Shown piece by piece: positions 36,369-44,562 of a DNA stretch of 64,000 nt. The stretch's first letter is position 1; each line of letters opens with the position of its first letter. The translations under genes were made by a program, and so were the position numbers. Below the pieces are notes generated by a model. It was not told where the DNA came from. It worked only from the letters and a program-made list of their open reading frames with translations, and ran no database searches. The DNA comes from JADGHX01 sp037200125 (lineage in GTDB: Bacteria; Pseudomonadota; Gammaproteobacteria; Steroidobacterales; Steroidobacteraceae): assembly GCA_037200125.1 (NCBI GenBank), contig JBBCGS010000007.1, positions 1,059,320 to 1,123,319 on the forward strand, read 5' to 3'.

Positions 36369-37559
36369 TCAAATTGCCCTGAGCGCCTCCGCGACGGATT
36401 GATTCGACACACGCGCTGCCGGAGCGAGCGCTCCGAGAATGCTGATTCCGCAGGCCCATGCGATCCCTAGCAAGACAAGGCGGGCATCGAGCGACAGTCG
36501 CGTCACTACGCTGCCTGAACCCAGGCGTGTACTGAATGTCTGTCCATTGAACATCAGCCACACGATCGCGGCGCCAAGCAGCGCGCCGGCAATGGCGAGC
36601 GCCATGGCCTCCAGGAGCACCGACACGAGCACAGCGTTCGGGCCGAAACCGACCGCGCGCAACGTGGCAATTTCTGCGCGGCGCGCACTCACTGCGGAAT
36701 ACATCGTGTTCGCGGCTCCGAACATCGCCCCCAGCGCCATGACGCTGCTCACGACATAGGCGAGGAACGACCAGGTGCTACGGAGCGGTTCAGACTGGAG
36801 CTGGTAGTACTCGGATTCGCGCGAGACCTTGATCACCAGCGCCGGATCGGAGGTCAACATGTCTCGAAAAGCTCCGTAGCTTTCCGGACTCTCCAGCAGC
36901 ACTGAGATGGAGTTGAGCACATATCGTTGTCCCGCCGAGAGGAGCATTTCGACGTCGGTCAACACCTCCATTTCATACGTGTCGCCCTCGGATCCAAACA
37001 CGCCCACGACCGCCCATTCGGCATTTCGGAACTTCACCCGATCGCCGAGCCTCAGGCCCCGGAAATGCTCGACTGCCCTTCGTCCAACCATGACCTCGTG
37101 GAAGCCGGGGCGCACCGGGCGCCCGGCGAGCACTTTCATCTCGGGGCGAAGCTCGAACACAGTCGGGGAAACACCGCGAACCATCACGTTGTCGCGACGG
37201 CCGTCGGAGTACCTCAGGACTCTCAACGGGGCGAGTGCTTCCGTCGAGATGATCGGCCGACCATCGGTCGTCTTGCGAATGCCAACCGCGGACTGGATTC
37301 TCGTCGCGGCATCTCGCTCCAGGATGCTCCCGTTTTCCGAGACGGCACTGCGCTGCAAGACGATCGCGCGATCCATTCGACCCGAGCCCGCAATCGTGCG
37401 CTCCAGGCTTCCTGAAATCGAAAGGACCGATAGCAACACGGCGACCACGCCAGCAACGCCAAGAACGATGACCAAGGATGAGGCCCACCTTTCCGGAATG
37501 CTCCGGAACGAGACGGAACACAACGCATGGATCTGCTTCGCACCGTCCAGCATCACCAC
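36369..37559 (-). CDS. FtsX/MacB-type ABC permease
   Basis: The 396-residue protein has the FtsX-family layout: a first membrane helix (about 27-50, ASSLVIVLGVAGVVAVLLSVL), a periplasmic MacB_PCD-like domain (about 55-260) and three C-terminal helices (about 270-390) with AEIATLRAVGFGPNAVL. Such permeases take part in lipoprotein or peptide export or signalling. It overlaps the island left edge. A partner permease is directly upstream but no ATPase or adaptor gene is present. Confidence 0.85.
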   Translation of the reverse strand: MVMLDGAKQIHALCSVSFRSIPERWASSLVIVLGVAGVVAVLLSVLSISGSLERTIAGSGRMDRAIVLQRSAVSENGSILERDAATRIQSAVGIRKTTDGRPIISTEALAPLRVLRYSDGRRDNVMVRGVSPTVFELRPEMKVLAGRPVRPGFHEVMVGRRAVEHFRGLRLGDRVKFRNAEWAVVGVFGSEGDTYEMEVLTDVEMLLSAGQRYVLNSISVLLESPESYGAFRDMLTSDPALVIKVSRESEYYQLQSEPLRSTWSFLAYVVSSVMALGAMFGAANTMYSAVSARRAEIATLRAVGFGPNAVLVSVLLEAMALAIAGALLGAAIVWLMFNGQTFSTRLGSGSVVTRLSLDARLVLLGIAWACGISILGALAPAARVSNQSVAEALRAI

Positions 37560-37565
37560 TCATCC

Positions 37566-38711
37566 TCAACGAAGAGCGTTCACGACAGACAGCCTTTGCG
37601 CCCGCAGCGCTGGCGCCACGCCGCTCAGAAGCGCAGCACCCAACGCAATCGCGCAGCCTTGAAGAATCACGCCCCACGGCATGGGAATGTTGCTCCCTGG
37701 GCGTCCGGTACCCGGAGCAATCAAGGGGTAGAACGCCTTCGAAGCACTGAGGCCGACCGCCCCTCCCAGAGCATAGAGTGCAATGGCTTCCGCAAACACG
37801 AGCATCAACACGGTTCCCGCGCTGTAGCCCAAGGCTCGCAGAACTCCGAGCTCGGGAATGCGCTCACGCACCGACTCCATCATCGTGTTGGCAGTGACTA
37901 GCAGCAGTGTGAAAAAGGATCCGCCCAGAATGGCTTTCACGAGCAGGTTGAAGTCGATGGCCTGTCCCTCGCCCCCCAGGAGGAGCTCGCGCTCGCTCAT
38001 CGTCGATGTGGGATAAGAAGAGTTGACGAACCGCGCATCGATGGCCGCACTGACCTCGGCATTACGACGTGGGTCGGTGGTGTACACGATGAAAGTATCG
38101 GCAGTGCCTTTGTTAACGACCCTGCCTTCATCGAAGTACTCATAATGAATCCAGAACTGATCCGACAGAAATGAGTTGGCGGGTGCGTCGTATACTCCGA
38201 CGAGTTCGAAGGTCCACACGTTGCTGCCGTCATTCCGGCGCGTGAGGGTCGTGAAAGCGATCGGGTCACCAATCTTCCATCCGTACTTCTGCGCCATCCG
38301 GCGATCGGCGACAGCGCCCACGCGCGTGTTTGCGAAGGCTTCGGCATACTGGTCGCTCAAACGCACTTCACCCGATGCCTTCAGTCCCTTGGCACTACTC
38401 CACGCGTACGCGAATGCGCCGTTTTGCCGCTCGCCAAAGTAACCTTGCACATACGACACCGCGGCAACATCCGCCACACCCGGGATCTGCTCGATGTCCG
38501 AAAGATAGGCAATCGGCAGCGAAGAGCGAATCTCGGCGTGCTGCATATTGAGGCGATTCGCCGCGAACTGACTGGCCGCCCAATCGAGCGCACTGGTCAC
38601 GCCATGAAGCAGCCCGAACAACGTGAAGGCCACGCCGATGGACAGCAGCGTCAGGACGGTACGGAACGGCTTGCGCCACACGCCCGACCATAGCAGGGGC
38701 AGGTACTTCAT
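37566..38711 (-). CDS. FtsX/MacB-type ABC permease (second subunit)
   Basis: From ATG 38711 (M-K-Y-L-P-L-L-W, the usual start) the product is 381 residues; an in-frame ATG at 38747 with GGGGA seven bases upstream would add 12. Helix 1 is about 20-42 (TVLTLLSIGVAFTLFGLLHG). A large periplasmic domain and three C-terminal helices follow, with RIPELGVLRALGYSAGTVLMLV. It pairs with the downstream permease (six-base gap). Confidence 0.85.
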   Translation of the reverse strand: MKYLPLLWSGVWRKPFRTVLTLLSIGVAFTLFGLLHGVTSALDWAASQFAANRLNMQHAEIRSSLPIAYLSDIEQIPGVADVAAVSYVQGYFGERQNGAFAYAWSSAKGLKASGEVRLSDQYAEAFANTRVGAVADRRMAQKYGWKIGDPIAFTTLTRRNDGSNVWTFELVGVYDAPANSFLSDQFWIHYEYFDEGRVVNKGTADTFIVYTTDPRRNAEVSAAIDARFVNSSYPTSTMSERELLLGGEGQAIDFNLLVKAILGGSFFTLLLVTANTMMESVRERIPELGVLRALGYSAGTVLMLVFAEAIALYALGGAVGLSASKAFYPLIAPGTGRPGSNIPMPWGVILQGCAIALGAALLSGVAPALRAQRLSVVNALR

Positions 38712-39108
38712 AGGCTGGCGATATCTGAAGGCAAACGCGCCACCCATATAAATTTCCCCAGTTTCACCGAGGCGCGGCGTGCTGGCCCCTGGTGGATCGG
38801 CATGCCGGACTGAGAATTCAGGATGAACACGCGGAATAGGCCGTGTGACTATGTGTATTGATACGATAATACACTTAGGCGAACCTGCGAAGGCCGATTT
38901 TCGTGCAGGACGGGCTGGCTTACATCGAACTCTGCAAGCCTCGCAGTCGGTGCTGCACGACGGATGCATCGCGAAGTGCTCCTTTCCGCGATAGCAACCC
39001 CTCGCGAGCGCAAAGCGTGCGGGAGATCTGCGGGACAAACCCCTGTGCACTCTTGTGCAGTCTGTGCGGAACGGATGCAACGACCGTTACGCCACGATCT
39101 TCATACAA
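38712..39108. other. Non-coding stretch upstream of the permease pair
   Basis: No gene is seen. Besides a palindrome (38853-38874) there is little structure. An ATPase gene, expected here in FtsX operons, is missing. Confidence 0.5.
38853..38874. promoter_or_regulatory. Palindrome, likely operator for the permease operon
   Basis: GTGTATT-GATACGAT-AATACAC, a 7-bp inverted repeat in an A/T-rich patch about 140 bases upstream of the permease start. It resembles TetR-type operators. The regulator is not in this window. Confidence 0.4.
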
Positions 39109-39741
39109 TCAGGTGGTTAGAGGGGTCTTCCCGCATTCGCAATGCGAAGGTCGAACCGCGTGGGTCACGATTGCCTCGGGGAGCTTCTCGACGCCCACCT
39201 CGAACCACAGTCCGGCGACCAGCAGCAGCTGCGTACCGGCAGCAATCACCCGGCGACGCGCATGAATCTCTGCTTGCTCGGCCTGTAAACGCTGTTTGTA
39301 CGAGCGACGCCAGTTACCGGCGTCCTTGTTCCGTCGCACGAGACCAGTGTCCGGGTCGACGTAGAGTTCCTGATGAATCGTCCAAGGCGCCCAGCTGTAC
39401 GGCCGCGAGAGGTCCACGAGCTTCCCATCCCGCCATGCCACGTCCACCGCGATGAAATCCCGTACGTGCTGGTGAACATGTTGCTGCACCGTATCTCGTC
39501 GATCGATGCGTTCACAGATCTCGCCGAACACCTTGTTCCAAGGGCGGCCAACCTGGGCCTCGAGGTACCGGCGCAAGGGGCCGAGATTCTCGTTCAGCTC
39601 GCGATAGTCATACCCCATACGCATGCCGAGCCTAGCGGGCCCATCGAGGTCATCACGTAGTCGAATCACGCTGGGCAGCACGCGCTTGGTCGAGCGCCGG
39701 CGCGGGCGTTCGACGATTACTTTGAACATGTCTTCGCGCAT
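39109..39741 (-). pseudogene. Hypothetical protein truncated at a tRNA-Ala att remnant
   Basis: From ATG 39741 (GGAGA nearby) the frame gives about 195 genuine residues (MREDMFKVIVERPRRRS...LPEAIVTHAV). It then runs into the 19-bp tRNA-Ala anticodon copy (39136-39154) and ends after 15 unrelated residues. A homologue at 57955-58317 continues past this point (…VTHAIVKGRRVRQLRAESRYD), showing that the C-terminus was lost here. Family unknown; conserved blocks are GYDYRELNENLGPLRRYLE, WNKVFGEICERID and the ARRRVI-GLWF region. It may be a phage- or island-borne gene. Confidence 0.7.
39136..39154 (+). repeat. Anticodon-arm repeat, copy 2
   Basis: Exact copy of tRNA-Ala bases 36047-36065 inside the truncated gene's 3' end; the rest of the tRNA is absent. 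Confidence 0.75.
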
Positions 39742-39913
39742 GGGATCTCCGGAAGTACGAGTCAGGGACAGGACTCGGCGCTGCGCTCCGGAAAGAGCCC
39801 TGCAGGATATATCCTGCGGATCGAATGTCAAGGAAGCCTACACTGCGACCTTCAGAATAGAGTGAAGTCCCGCACGTGACCCGCGCGCCCTGCCGCTAAT
39901 CAGGTTCGCTTCT

Positions 39914-40330
39914 TCACGTGAAGGGGTTGAGCAGTTTCACGCCGGTCGGCGCGTAGTGCGCGCTATTTCGGGTGACAACGGTGAGGTCGTATATCAGCGC
40001 AGTGGCCGCGATCTGCTTGTCGATAGGATTCTCGGGATTCGGCGCGCACAGCCTTCCCCAAACCTGCGCCGCGTCCTCGTCGAATGAAAGGATGGAGCCG
40101 GCATAGTCACTCGCGACACGCTTGAACCATTTTTCGAGCTGCGCGGCCTGGGGTTCATCGCCCCGGTGTCTGAGGGCGTCGACTCCCTTGCGAAGCTCGC
40201 CGATCGTTATGACGGAGAGATAGACAGCTGCCTCGTCCCGCTCTGCCTTATCGAAGAACGCCAGGACGCCCGCGTTAGCCTTTTCCGCCTTGCGAAAGTC
40301 GCTGATCACGTCCGTATCGATCAGATACAT
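39914..40330 (-). CDS. PIN-domain toxin (FitB/VapC-like)
   Basis: The 138-residue protein starts MYLIDTDVISDFRKAEKA (a GTG two codons earlier overlaps the antitoxin stop). Acidic PIN residues: Asp in DTDVIS, Glu in IGELRKG, Asp in NPIDKQIAATAL and the last near VVTRN. The PIN fold is a Mg-dependent RNase. The antitoxin gene is immediately upstream and overlaps. It is the toxin of a complete FitAB/VapBC pair. Confidence 0.88.
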   Translation of the reverse strand: MYLIDTDVISDFRKAEKANAGVLAFFDKAERDEAAVYLSVITIGELRKGVDALRHRGDEPQAAQLEKWFKRVASDYAGSILSFDEDAAQVWGRLCAPNPENPIDKQIAATALIYDLTVVTRNSAHYAPTGVKLLNPFT

Positions 40331-40332
40331 GT

Positions 40333-40554
40333 TCACTCTCGCCGGCTAACCTGGTAGCGCGCGAAGTCCTCGTCCTTGCCGACGTTGGGCATGGCTCGCA
40401 AGACCTCGATCAAGGAACGACGACGGGGGCCGCGAAGCGCTGCCTGGAGAATCTCCCGGTGTTCTTGTTCGGCGCTTCGATTGTTCTTGGCCGCGCGCTG
40501 CTTCAATGCCTTGACCAGATCTTCCGGCAGATTACGAACCATAAGTTGGGCCAC
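40333..40554 (-). CDS. FitA/VapB-type antitoxin
   Basis: From GTG 40554 (GGAGG seven bases upstream) the product is 73 residues. A ribbon-helix-helix domain (VAQLMVRNLPEDLVKALKQR..., about 1-40) is followed by a toxin-binding tail with RAMPNVGKDEDFARYQ. That tail motif also occurs, out of its usual context, in two chimeric ORFs of this island (51038-51565 and 57318-57944). Confidence 0.88.
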   Translation of the reverse strand: MAQLMVRNLPEDLVKALKQRAAKNNRSAEQEHREILQAALRGPRRRSLIEVLRAMPNVGKDEDFARYQVSRRE

Positions 40555-40577
40555 GGCATGCCTCCTGGGACGTCGGA

Positions 40578-40627
40578 CTGCTAGCAATGCTAGCGGCCGC
40601 TCTCCCTGAGTGCAAGCATTGCTAGCA
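40578..40627. promoter_or_regulatory. Operator of the FitAB-like pair
   Basis: GCTAGCA-A-TGCTAGC (40580-40594) is a palindrome; a second partial copy, GCATTGCTAGC, lies at 40616-40626. Paired inverted sites upstream of a ribbon-helix-helix antitoxin fit autoregulation as known for FitAB. Confidence 0.6.
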
Positions 40628-40700
40628 TTCCTTGATTTCCGTTCGATTTTCGTCGTTTCGCTCATCTCAACCCCCTAAGTCCCATTGCGGATATGACAAC

Positions 40701-40736
40701 AAGACGAGTAACGGCGAAGGGGCCGTTACTCGTCTT
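40701..40736. terminator. 15-bp hairpin, copy 1
   Basis: AAGACGAGTAACGGC and GCCGTTACTCGTCTT pair around GAAGGG; a small GAGGAAA/TTTCCTC hairpin follows at once. It lies just past the 3' end of the minus-strand gene starting at 41176. A near copy sits at 52345-52376 in the same setting. Confidence 0.65.
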
Positions 40737-40819
40737 GAGGAAATTTTCCTCAGTCTTCTGCCGTCGTTACCTGTCGTTTTTCGCTGTCATCATCGGCTAG
40801 ACGCTAGCGCCAGCAGTTG

Positions 40820-41176
40820 TCACTTGCGAAGTGTCTCCGCCGCCCACGCACGCGCCTCGCGGACCGCGACATCCAACGCGTCGTACGCGCGCCGAATGCA
40901 GCGAACACCGTGAAGGAGCGTCGTGATCTCGTCCCCTACTTCGGCACCGGCCGTACTTCCCTCGCGCTCCTGCGCTCCGAGCAACGCATTCGCGGCGGTG
41001 GCGACAACGGAGATCGCGTCGGACAACCTCCCCATGATCTCGTCGATGTCAGGCTTGATCGGCGGAGCGTTGCTCGCTCGCGCCTTCGGTCGAGGGTGAT
41101 CCGCTCGGCGTGCTCGACGCGCGCCCGGTCCCGTTCCCTTCATCCGGTTAGAATCCACTCGCTTTGCTGAACCCAT
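40820..41176 (-). CDS. Island conserved hypothetical protein (copy A)
   Basis: The 118-residue product starts MGSAKRVDSNRMKG. A basic, variable N-terminus (1-50) is followed by a helical domain (about 52-118: IKPDIDEIMGRLSDAISVVATAANALLG, TTLLHGVRCIRRAYDALDVAVREA). A homologue with the same conserved helices lies at 52598-52921. Both lie about 175 bases before an att copy, and even their leader DNA is alike, so each marks the end of an island module. Function unknown. Confidence 0.65.
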   Translation of the reverse strand: MGSAKRVDSNRMKGTGPGARRARRADHPRPKARASNAPPIKPDIDEIMGRLSDAISVVATAANALLGAQEREGSTAGAEVGDEITTLLHGVRCIRRAYDALDVAVREARAWAAETLRK

Positions 41177-41351
41177 GGCTGCCTTCCTCTGGTAGGCGGT
41201 TGTGGCTAGCCGTCCGGGGCTGCTCCAACAGTCCCGGGCGGCGCTTTTGTGAACAGCCATCAGCGAAGGTGGTAAGAGCGGGGGTAATGCCAGGTGTCAG
41301 GTGAAGCTGAAAACCTGCAGAAAACAGGCACTTTCCTGTGTCCTGCGAGGG

Positions 41352-41368
41352 CCTTCCGCTCCACCAAT
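41352..41368 (+). repeat. Island att site, copy 2
   Basis: Exact 17-bp copy of the tRNA-Ala 3' end (see 36077). It is next to the 3' end of an integrase remnant. Confidence 0.85.
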
Positions 41369-41372
41369 ACTA

Positions 41373-41624
41373 TCAATGGCTTACGTTCGACTGGATCACT
41401 CTGAGCACAGTGAGTTCGGGAGAATTTCGGGACTTGATCACCTGGTTCGCGGCCTGGATCAAGTTTCGAATCTCCGGCGCACTGTAGCCCGTCGTCACCC
41501 TGTCGCTCTTGTGCCCTAACAAGTGCTCACTGTCCTCCAGCGATACGTTTGTCGCTCGCAGCCGGCGACCGAACGTGTGCCGAAGATCATGCACTCGCAG
41601 GCACTTGAAGTGCAGTAGTTCCGA
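41373..41624 (-). pseudogene. Tyrosine integrase, C-terminal remnant (copy 1)
   Basis: Eighty-odd residues remain, with catalytic HDLRHTFGRRLR (His, Arg), the His of LLGHKSD and the nucleophile Tyr in TTGYSAPE. The N-terminal two-thirds were replaced by a transposase fragment at about 41624. It ends five bases from the att core, the normal position for an island integrase. An identical remnant is at 53117. Confidence 0.85.
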
Positions 41625-41642
41625 CTTGATCTGACACCCCTC

Positions 41643-42156
41643 TTGAAAAGAGCGGGGTTACCCGGTTCGATGGTTGTTACCACGCAATCAACGAACACAC
41701 TGGGAGTAACCCCGCATGAATCTGTAAATCACAGCGTCATCAAGCACGAGATGGGCTTGCTGAATCTGGCCGAAGAGCTCCAGAACATCTCGCAGGCCTG
41801 CCGAGTGATGGGCGTGTCGCGCGACACGTTCTATCGGGTCAAGGAAGCCAAGGAGAGCGGCGGCCTCGAGGCACTGCCGCACAAGGATCGGCGTCGGCCG
41901 AATCCGAAGAACCGTGTCGACGAACTCGTCGAGCAGGCGGTTCTAGCCTACGCCTTGGAGAACCCGGCCGCCGGCCAGGTTCGAGTTTCCAACGAGCTGC
42001 GCAAGAAAGGCACCTTCGTTAGCCCGACCGGAGTGCGCTGGATCTGGCTACGGCACACTCTGCACACCTTTCGCCTGCGTCTTACGGCGCTGGAGAAAAA
42101 GGTTGCCGAAAAACGCTTGCTGCTGACGGAAGCCCAGGTTGCGGCCCTGGATCGGA
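41643..42156 (+). pseudogene. IS481-family transposase, N-terminal remnant (copy 1)
   Basis: The helix-turn-helix part is present (LLNLAEELQNISQACRVMGVSRDTFYR, KNRVDELVEQAVLAYALENPA, GQVRVSNELRKKGTFVSPTGV), but the DDE catalytic domain is missing after AQVAALDR, where the sequence passes into a HEPN gene on the other strand. It is therefore inactive. An identical copy lies at 53387. Confidence 0.8.
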
Positions 42157-42159
42157 CCA

Positions 42160-42274
42160 GCGCACCAATCGACTCGTCGCTCACAGTGCGCAGCCGAGAC
42201 TCCGTCGCCTCGGAAACGCGATCCTCCATATAGGTCTCCCACGCGGTCATTGCCATGATCAATCCAGCACGTTT
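42160..42274 (-). pseudogene. HEPN-domain gene fragment (copy 1)
   Basis: An internal piece of the RiboL-PSP-type HEPN gene seen better at 53904-54135 (MAMTAWETYMEDRVSEATES...). It is cut on one side by the transposase remnant and on the other by the IS66 left end. Confidence 0.6.
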
Positions 42275-42357
42275 GTAAGCGTGTGGCCGTCACCCCTGAT
42301 GCGCCTCGCGCGTAGCCGTCACGATGCGCCCCATCGAAGTGAAGCTGGGGAGCATCG

Positions 42358-42726
42358 ATGGGAACGCAGAAACTGACTGAGCGGCTGCAGACGACGCTTG
42401 CGCACCTGAAGCAGGCGAAGGAACTGGGCTCGACGCTGTCGGACTACGCCGCGGCGTTCAACGTGAACGTGCAGGAGCTATACAACGGCCGCACGCAACT
42501 TCAGCGCAAGGGATTGTGGCCGAAGATGCGCAAGACGAGCGCGCGCGCGCCGCAACTGCTGGCGGTGGAGGTTGCCGCACGGAACGCAGCGATGATGCCG
42601 GCGGCCATGAACGCGTGGCTGTTCCGGATCAGCGGACCGGGCGGCTGGGTGATGGAGTGCCGTCAGCTGCCGGAAGCGTCCTGGCTGAGAGAGCTGTCCG
42701 CCACGCTGAGTAAAGTGAGCGCATGA
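42358..42726 (+). CDS. tnpA: IS66 family accessory protein TnpA
   Basis: The 122-residue helix-turn-helix protein (MGTQKLTERLQTTLAHLKQA) is the first IS66 gene. It is needed for transposition and probably binds the ends. It overlaps tnpB by four bases. Confidence 0.85.
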   Translation: MGTQKLTERLQTTLAHLKQAKELGSTLSDYAAAFNVNVQELYNGRTQLQRKGLWPKMRKTSARAPQLLAVEVAARNAAMMPAAMNAWLFRISGPGGWVMECRQLPEASWLRELSATLSKVSA

Positions 42727-43094
42727 TCGGTCCGCCCAGCGTTGCGCGGATCTGGCTGGTCGCAGGCTTCACCGATCTGCGTCGCGGCTTTGATGGCCTG
42801 AGTGCACTCCTGCAGACGCGACTGAACGAGAACCCATTCTCCGGGGAGATCTACATCTTTCGTGGCAGGCGCGGCGATCGCATCAAGGTGTTGTGGTACA
42901 GCCAGGACGGGCTGTGCCTGTTCTACAAACGGTTGAGTGTGGGGAAGTTCGTCTGGCCTCAGGCGCAGAGCGGCACGGTGTCGCTGAGTGCCGCGCAGTT
43001 GTCGATGTTGCTGGAAGGGATCGACTGGCGACATCCGCGGCGCACGGCGCCCTCGCCGCAGGATCCGGATCGCACGCATCCGACGATGACGTAA
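42723..43094 (+). CDS. tnpB: IS66 family accessory protein TnpB (Orf2)
   Basis: The 123-residue protein has the Orf2 signature TDLRRGFDGLSALLQ and GDRIKVLWYSQDGLCLFYKRL. It is required with TnpC in IS66 elements. Confidence 0.92.
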   Translation: MIGPPSVARIWLVAGFTDLRRGFDGLSALLQTRLNENPFSGEIYIFRGRRGDRIKVLWYSQDGLCLFYKRLSVGKFVWPQAQSGTVSLSAAQLSMLLEGIDWRHPRRTAPSPQDPDRTHPTMT

Positions 43095-43167
43095 GCGAAG
43101 AAGAAAAATACAGCTCGGCTTCGTGCAGCGTGCGCATCGATCTGGATGCTGCGCGTATAATCCGCGC

Positions 43168-44562
43168 GTGCTCGATGTCAACGCACTTCCCAGCGATGTC
43201 GAAGGTCTCAAGCGCCTGCTGCTCGATACGGTGCAGGCCAAAGATCAGCAGCTTCGGGAAAAGCAGCACCAGATCGAGCACCTGAAGTTCCAGCTGGCGA
43301 AGCTGCGCCGTGAGCGCTATGGCCAGGCATCGGAGAAGCTGCACGAGGCGGGGCAGATCCCGCTGAGCTTCGAAGAACTGCGCGCCGCGCTCACCGAAGC
43401 GGCCCGCCAGGTTCCGACAGTTCCAGACACGGCCGCCCCGGAGAAAGGAAAACCGGTTCGCCGCAAGCGACTTCCCGAGCACTTCGAGCGCGATGACAAG
43501 GTCATTGAGCCCTCGACGTGCGTGTGCCCCGACTGTGGTGGCGCGTTGAGCTCGCTCGGCAAGGCCGACACATCCGAAGTGCTGGAAGTGAAGACGGTCA
43601 CCTTCAAGGTGACGCGGCACATCCGCCCGAAGAAGCGCTGCTCGAAATGCTCGACGATCGTGCAGGCGCTGGCGCCGTCACGACCGATCGAGCGCAGCTT
43701 TGCCGGTGCCTCGCTTCTGGCGCTCGTGCTGACGTGGAAGTACGGCTTGCACCTTCCGCTGTACCGGCAATGCCAGATCTTCGCGCACGCAGGTCTCACA
43801 TTGAGTCGCACGACGCTCATGCAGTGGGTGGGTGCATCCACTGAGCTCATGGGAGTGCTGGTGGCGGCGCTGGCGAGATACGTGCTGTCCGGGCCGAACC
43901 TGAACGCGGACGACACGCCGTTCAGCGTGCTTGCGCCCGGGACGGGCAAGACGAAGAAAGGCCGGCTGTGGACGTACGTGCGCACCGGGCGCGGCTGGGG
44001 ATCGAGAGATCCGCCGGCGGTGTGGTATCGCTACTCACCGAGCTGGCACGGACGATATCCGCAGCTACATCTGGCAACTTACCGCGGCAAGTTGCAGGTG
44101 GACGGCTACGCGGGCTTTGAGGCGCTGTTCGTGCCTTCAGGCCCGGACAAAACCGCGCGCGTGCAGGAAATTGCCTGTTTTGCACATGCGCGACGCAAGA
44201 TGTTCGACCTGTACAAGGCGATGAAGTCACCGCTCGCCAGAGAAGCGCTCGATCGCATCCGCGTGCTGTACGAGATCGAGGACGCCATCCGCGGCCAGTC
44301 GCCCGAGGCACGTCTTGCGGCTCGCCAGGAACATGCGGTGCCGGTGCTGAAGTCGCTGCATGCGTGGCTGATCGACACGCGCTCCAGGGTGGAGGAGAAG
44401 TCCGTGCAGGCGGCGGCGTTCGATTACACGCTGCACAGGTGGGAACAGCTCACGCGATACACGGAAGATGGGCGTCTGGAAATCGACAACAACGCGGCAG
44501 AGCGCTCACTGCGTGGCGCCGTAGCGGAGCGGTCATTGTGCACCTCATTTTCAAGTATCTGA
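43168..44562 (+). pseudogene. tnpC: IS66 transposase TnpC, 5' part (interrupted)
   Basis: From GTG 43168 the frame encodes a coiled coil (about 8-45), a zinc-finger (CVCPDCGG...CSKCS) and the DDE domain (NADDTPFSVL, DGYAGFEAL, IDNNAAERSLRG). It departs from the family after LRGAV at about 44521 and stops 14 codons later. The missing end (VGRKNYLFFGSD...) is found at 47112-47356, so an insertion split the gene. Confidence 0.9.

Larger units (their letters stand above)
41348..42274. repeat. Perfect 927-bp direct repeat, copy 1
   Basis: Identical to 53092-54018. It holds the att core, the C-terminal part of an integrase, a transposase fragment and a HEPN gene fragment. This copy ends exactly at the left end of the IS66 element. 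Confidence 0.95.

Noticed and set aside
39136..39154. Possible second tRNA gene
   Set aside because: Only the anticodon arm is present; no acceptor, D- or T-arm can be formed.
40578..40627. Small CRISPR-like repeats
   Set aside because: Only two partial palindromes with no regular spacers; better explained as an antitoxin operator. No CRISPR array was found anywhere in the window.
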